NCBI GenBank assembly: GCA_028564705.1
Contig: JAPXFQ010000082.1
Coordinates: 186,001-250,000 of the forward strand
Direction: 5' to 3'
Length of the DNA stretch: 64,000 nucleotides
Source: Apricaphanius iberus
Taxonomy: Eukaryota; Chordata; Actinopteri; Cyprinodontiformes; Aphaniidae
Part shown: piece by piece, positions 60,088-64,000 of the stretch
Numbering within the stretch: the first letter of the stretch is position 1
How the letters are laid out: the number at the start of each line of letters is the position of its first letter
Program-made: the position numbers and the translations under genes
Notes under the pieces: model-generated
Told to the model about the DNA's origin: nothing
The model's database searches: none
Seen by the model: the letters and a program-made list of their open reading frames with translations, nothing else

Positions 60088-60445
60088 AACTCATAGAATA
60101 GAATAGAATAATCCTTTAATAGTCCCACCAGGGGAAATTCGGTCGTGAACAGCAGCCAAAGAAACAACAAATATACAACATATGTAACAGAACAGAAAAA
60201 TATATACAAAAAAAATACAATAATAGACAGAATATGTACATCAACACAGAATAAGAATATGTACATCAGGTTGAAAATAATGTGCAAATTATATCGGTGT
60301 GGTTGTTTAGTGCAAATGTAAAATACAGTGCAGGTGTAAAATATTTATATTTGTTTGGAGCAGTTTTGGTTGTATAGTCTGACAGCTGCAGGGAGGAAGG
60401 ACCTGCGGAAAGGCTCCTTTGTGCATCTAGGAGTGAATATTTGCG
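60088..60445 (-). mobile_element. LINE-type 3' tail with (AGAAT)n end
   Basis: TAGAATAGAATAGAATAATCC followed by TTTAATAGTCCCACCAGGGGAAATTC, then GTCTGACAGCTGCAGGGAGGAAGGACCTGCGGAAAGGCTCC, is a widespread fish retroposon tail in reverse orientation. It is 5'-truncated. Confidence 0.6.
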
Positions 60446-60561
60446 AATTCTCTGTTTTAAGCTTAAGACAGAAATAACCAGGGTTTCTGAACATCACTGT
60501 CCGTGGTGACTCGTGTTTCTGCTCAAAAAAAGCATGGATGCCATCAGAGATGTATTGGCAT

Positions 60562-61708
60562 TAAGCCTAGTTTATACTCTTCCATCAATGGAGAGTGTAT
60601 GCCTGTGATTGGTCAGCAACAGCCAGACCACCACAACAGGGCTCTATAGTTGCTGTAATCAGTAGTCATGGGGAGCCTATGTCATGCCATTCTACTTCCG
60701 GTCCATGGGTCCCCAAATGCCAAAAAAATGAATGAGAGTCAATGGAGCGATTAAAGTTATTGTCTGATCCAGTTTTAAATGCGCGAAATGATTGAACATA
60801 TGATATCCGTGAATTTTAAAAACAAATTTAATGCAGAGAAAACACTGATTTTCGACCGGAGGTAAAAGTTACTTGAGGTTTTGTGTAAAAACGCTTAGCG
60901 GACTACAACTACAGAAGAAGAAGGAGAGTGATGGCCTGGGCCTCCACGACGAAGAAAGTAGTATTAAACACGGAGAAAACCTCTATAAATCTGACCATGT
61001 GGAAAGTAGCAGCTATGTCAGGCGTAAAGCAATCGGTGGAGTGAGAGCCAGCATGGAGGCTAAGCTCTACAAGCTCTAGGTGAGTGTTTTACGTGCTATA
61101 GCTAGTGCTAGCTCCCTTTAGCAAAATTACGTCATATATGCGACTTCTGATTTCTGATTTGTAGGCATTTCAAATGCGAATTTTTACAATCAAATAAATC
61201 CCAAATCACTAAACAAACACAGTCAAAACGTACATCGTTAGTAATCATTTAAATCGAAGTACATCATATGTGTGATTCAGAACGTAAGACAAAACGGACC
61301 AGAAAATAACTTTTATCGCTCCATTGACTTCCATTCATTAATTTTTCGGTTTGGGGACCCATGGGCCGACTGGAAGGGGAGGAGACTTAGGCTCCCCATT
61401 GCAGCATTTGGGCACTACATGATTGATATTAAAAGGACAGCTTATCTAATATGGTATTTAGGCGATTTTGAGAACAAGGAGGTGTAAAGAAACAACAAAA
61501 CAGACCACTGTATTTGTTTCCATGCATTCTTAGAGTATTCTATGAGCTGCACTTCTCGTAAAAAGCTTTACAGCTTAATCAAAACGTGCTTTCTGTCGTC
61601 CATTGCTCCTTTCTTTGCAAAACACGGACACAGAAAAGAAGAACTATAAACGAAAAAAAGTGTCTGTCAATGTCTGGGTGCTGATGGAGAGGTATAAAAT
61701 AGGCTTTA
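60562..61708. mobile_element. DNA element interrupted by a second element
   Basis: The left end TAAGCCTAGTTTATACTCTTCC and right end GGTATAAAATAGGCTTTA are inverted. Internal segments match the copy at 10678-11130. The element is split by the 60670-61397 insertion. Confidence 0.65.
60670..61397. mobile_element. Nested 728-bp element with long inverted ends
   Basis: GGGGAGCCTATGTC...CCATGGGTCCCCAAA...GAGTCAATGGAGCGATTAAAGTTAT at the left is mirrored over about 90 bases at the right, ending GACTTAGGCTCCCC. AT flanks each side (60668-60669 and 61398-61399). It splits the host element between GTAGTC and TGCAGCATTTGGGC. Confidence 0.7.
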
Positions 61709-62860
61709 GGCTAAGGTCAGTAGTGCAGAACTGTCACATTCTTTCACACTAAACACACCAAACCATATGTTCCACATGTTGGTGCGTGGCCTTAGAGCTC
61801 TATATAAAACAGTTAGAGGAAGCTGCTTCATCCGGGAAGCTGTTGTGACCATACTGGAACTTACATCATTGATTTTGACTGGTTTTGACTAGTCGGGACT
61901 GTTTGGGTGACATGGTTGATTTGATTTCAGAGAGCATTAGAAGCTTCATATATAAGACATCAGGTGGTGTCATGTGTTAATTTCATGCAGTTATATCACT
62001 GGCCTGTTCTTTTGTTTACTGAATGGAAAGTCAAACTTGACTTTACAGTCTTATGTAGTAAATTAGAATGTGACCAAAAAGTTTATTTCAGTAACTTAAT
62101 TCACTCAACATTATATTGATGAATTACACCAAGAATCAAACTTTTATTTTTTGGATTATGATGATTTTCCACTTACAGCTTTTGAAAACACATTTAATAT
62201 TAAAACATTACATCAGACCAATAAAAAAATGCCTTAAAATACATAATTGTGAACATAATGAATAGTACCTGCTTAAAGGGTATTTTCCAGAAATACTTTT
62301 AATCTGACAAACAAGTTTATTCTAATTTATTGAATATGGCTGTATTTAACTAGTGTCTAAAACTGAAATGTCAGCAGAATAATTTTAGAACATCGGGGAT
62401 GTCAGAGATTTTCAAGATCACCAAGAATTTCTCTGACAAATGAAAATCAACTGACGGGTCACCCTTTTTCAGCCAAAGAGATATAATGTGATTTAGATGT
62501 TGCAATGCAGCATGTGTGTATAATGATGTATATTATGAGTAGATGAAGCAAAATCAAAACACTCTTGACATGTTTTTGGAACTTTTTGTGGAACTTTTCT
62601 GATTTATTATGGCAATATTCTTAACATATTTACTTTCTGTTCCTTGAATGCTGTCTTTTTTTTTTAACTGCTGTTTTGGTGAAATTTAGAACATTTGTTT
62701 CCAAGGACTGCTTATTTAAAAATATAGTGTAAAAAAGCAGCTTGTAAACCCCAAACTTATATACTGTATGTTTGAAATGATGCAGTAGATTTACAAAAAA
62801 AATTGTAGTGTTATTTGTGTATTTTCATCGATCAACAAAATCCAGTGGATAAACAAAAGA
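61709..62860. other. Intergenic, nothing firm
   Basis: AT-rich; the AATTAGAATGTGACC region at 62069 resembles an old repeat. No exon-like feature. Confidence 0.35.
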
Positions 62861-62864
62861 GAAA

Positions 62865-63710
62865 TCTAAATCAAATCAATATTTGGTGTAACCACCCTTT
62901 TGCCTTCAGAACAGCATCAGTTCTTCTAGGTAAACTTGCACATAGTTGTTGAAGGAACTAAGATGGTAGGTTGTTGCAAACATCTTGGAGAAATAACCAC
63001 AGATCTTCTATGGATGTAGTTTTCCTCACATTCTTCTGGCCCCTCATATATTCCCAGAGACACTCAATGATGTTGAGATAAGGACTCTGTGGGGCCATAC
63101 CATCACTTCCAGGACTTCTTAACACTGAACATATGCTTGGGGTCGTTGTCCTACATTAAGGGCAAATCATACACCTACCTGATGGTATTGCATGATGGAT
63201 ATGTATCCACCTGTATTTCTCAGCATTGAGAACATAATTAATTCTGACCAAATCTCCAACTCCATTTGGATAACTGCAGCCCCAAACATTCCAAGAATCA
63301 TTTCCACACTGGAGGTATGGCTTTTTGGCTGCAACTCTTCCATGACGACCACTTCTGGCCACACTTCTCCAGACAGTGGATGGGTGTACCTGGGTCCCAC
63401 TGGTTTCTGCCAGTTGTGAGCTGATGATACTGCTGGACATCTTCCAATTTTGAAAAGTTATAACCTTTATACGTCTTTCATCTGCTGCATTAAGTTTCCA
63501 TGGCCGACCACTGCGTCTACGGTTCTCAGTGTAGCCCGTTTCTTTGTGCTTCTTCAAGAAAGCTTCAACAGCACATCTTGAAACCCCAGTCTGCTCTGAA
63601 ATCGTTGTCCATGTGAGACCTGACTGATGCAGCAGAACTATGAAACTATCTTCCTCAACCTCACCTTGGTAGCAGAGACTGATGCTCCTCACTCAGTTTT
63701 AACCTTCCTA
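62865..63710 (-). pseudogene. Tc1-like transposase pseudogene, minus strand
   Basis: The minus-strand frame from 63692 shows the helix-turn-helix part (SGLTWTTISEQTGVSRCAVE), the linker GRPWKL, and HPSTVWRSV. It then shifts frame around 63260-63290. Further on, MAPQSPYLNIIECLWEYMRG (about 63035-63095, another frame) is the final DDE block, with tyrosine where the family has aspartate. The element is dead. Confidence 0.75.
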
Positions 63711-63769
63711 TACAGCTGTTTTGGTTTCAGTTATTGACTGTGTTTCAACCTACATGTGACATTAATGAT

Positions 63770-64000
63770 CATTAGCACCTGTTTTGTCTAACGGGTTGAT
63801 CATACACCTGACTATAATCCAACAAAATCCTTGAGTTTGGGCAGGTGTACCTATAAGAATTGAGGCTGGTTTGAAGGGAGTACCAGCAAACATTTTATAC
63901 ACACGGTGGGTACATTTTTTCATAAAGAAGGTTGAAAACCATTTTCCGTCCACTTCACAGCCATGCACTACTTTGTGGTGGCTTTATGAAAACTTTATGG
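63770..64000. mobile_element. Right end of a Tc1-type relic at the window edge
   Basis: GGTTGAAAACCATTTTCCGTCCACTTCACAGCC and CACTACTTTGTGGTGGC resemble the right-end phrase of the same family seen at 12240 and 43000. It runs off the window. Confidence 0.4.

Noticed and set aside
60873..61079. 68-codon plus-strand open frame
   Set aside because: It lies wholly inside the nested 60670-61397 element and has no transposase or other motif.

Overview
The window looks like nuclear DNA from a ray-finned (teleost-type) fish. It has small phase-consistent exons with GT/AG borders, AT-rich introns, and many decayed Tc1/mariner, hAT-like and Harbinger-like elements of the kind common in fish. The species cannot be named from the sequence. 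No CRISPR array, operon, prokaryotic gene or tRNA/rRNA gene was recognised.

Layout: (1) 124-31376, plus strand: the 3' part of syne1 (nesprin-1). I reconstructed 42 coding exons whose phases all agree (6864 nt, 2287 residues plus stop). They encode spectrin-type repeats, an acidic/serine-rich linker with an LEWD motif, a 23-codon cassette exon, further spectrin repeats and the C-terminal KASH domain. The N-terminal part of the gene lies upstream of the window. (2) 31377-37500: the syne1 3'UTR, then intergenic DNA with mobile-element remains. (3) 37507-41833, plus strand: rmnd1, complete coding region in 11 coding exons (1287 nt, 428 residues) plus a probable non-coding first exon. (4) 44663-57694, minus strand: akap12 (gravin/SSeCKS), three coding exons including one of about 6.7 kb (6900 nt, 2299 residues). 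A possible alternative first exon lies at 53666-53767. (5) 57700-64000: the akap12 upstream region and a cluster of transposon copies, some nested.

The gene order and orientations (SYNE1, RMND1 in the same direction, AKAP12 opposed) match what I recall of human 6q25, but the genes between them in human (ESR1, CCDC170, ARMT1, ZBTB2) are not seen here. This suggests a local block thinned after the fish genome duplication. The three genes act separately: nesprin-1 anchors the nucleus to the cytoskeleton through the LINC complex, RMND1 supports mitochondrial translation, and AKAP12 scaffolds kinases at the plasma membrane.

The most notable signals are: a GC-AG intron in syne1; the conserved 69-nt cassette exon; a KASH tail ending in PPPV with a doubled cysteine; an unrecorded-looking alternative akap12 first exon; a six-copy internal repeat in akap12; and several short transposons with clear target-site duplications, including one nested in another. 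I did not find evidence for an entirely new biological system.
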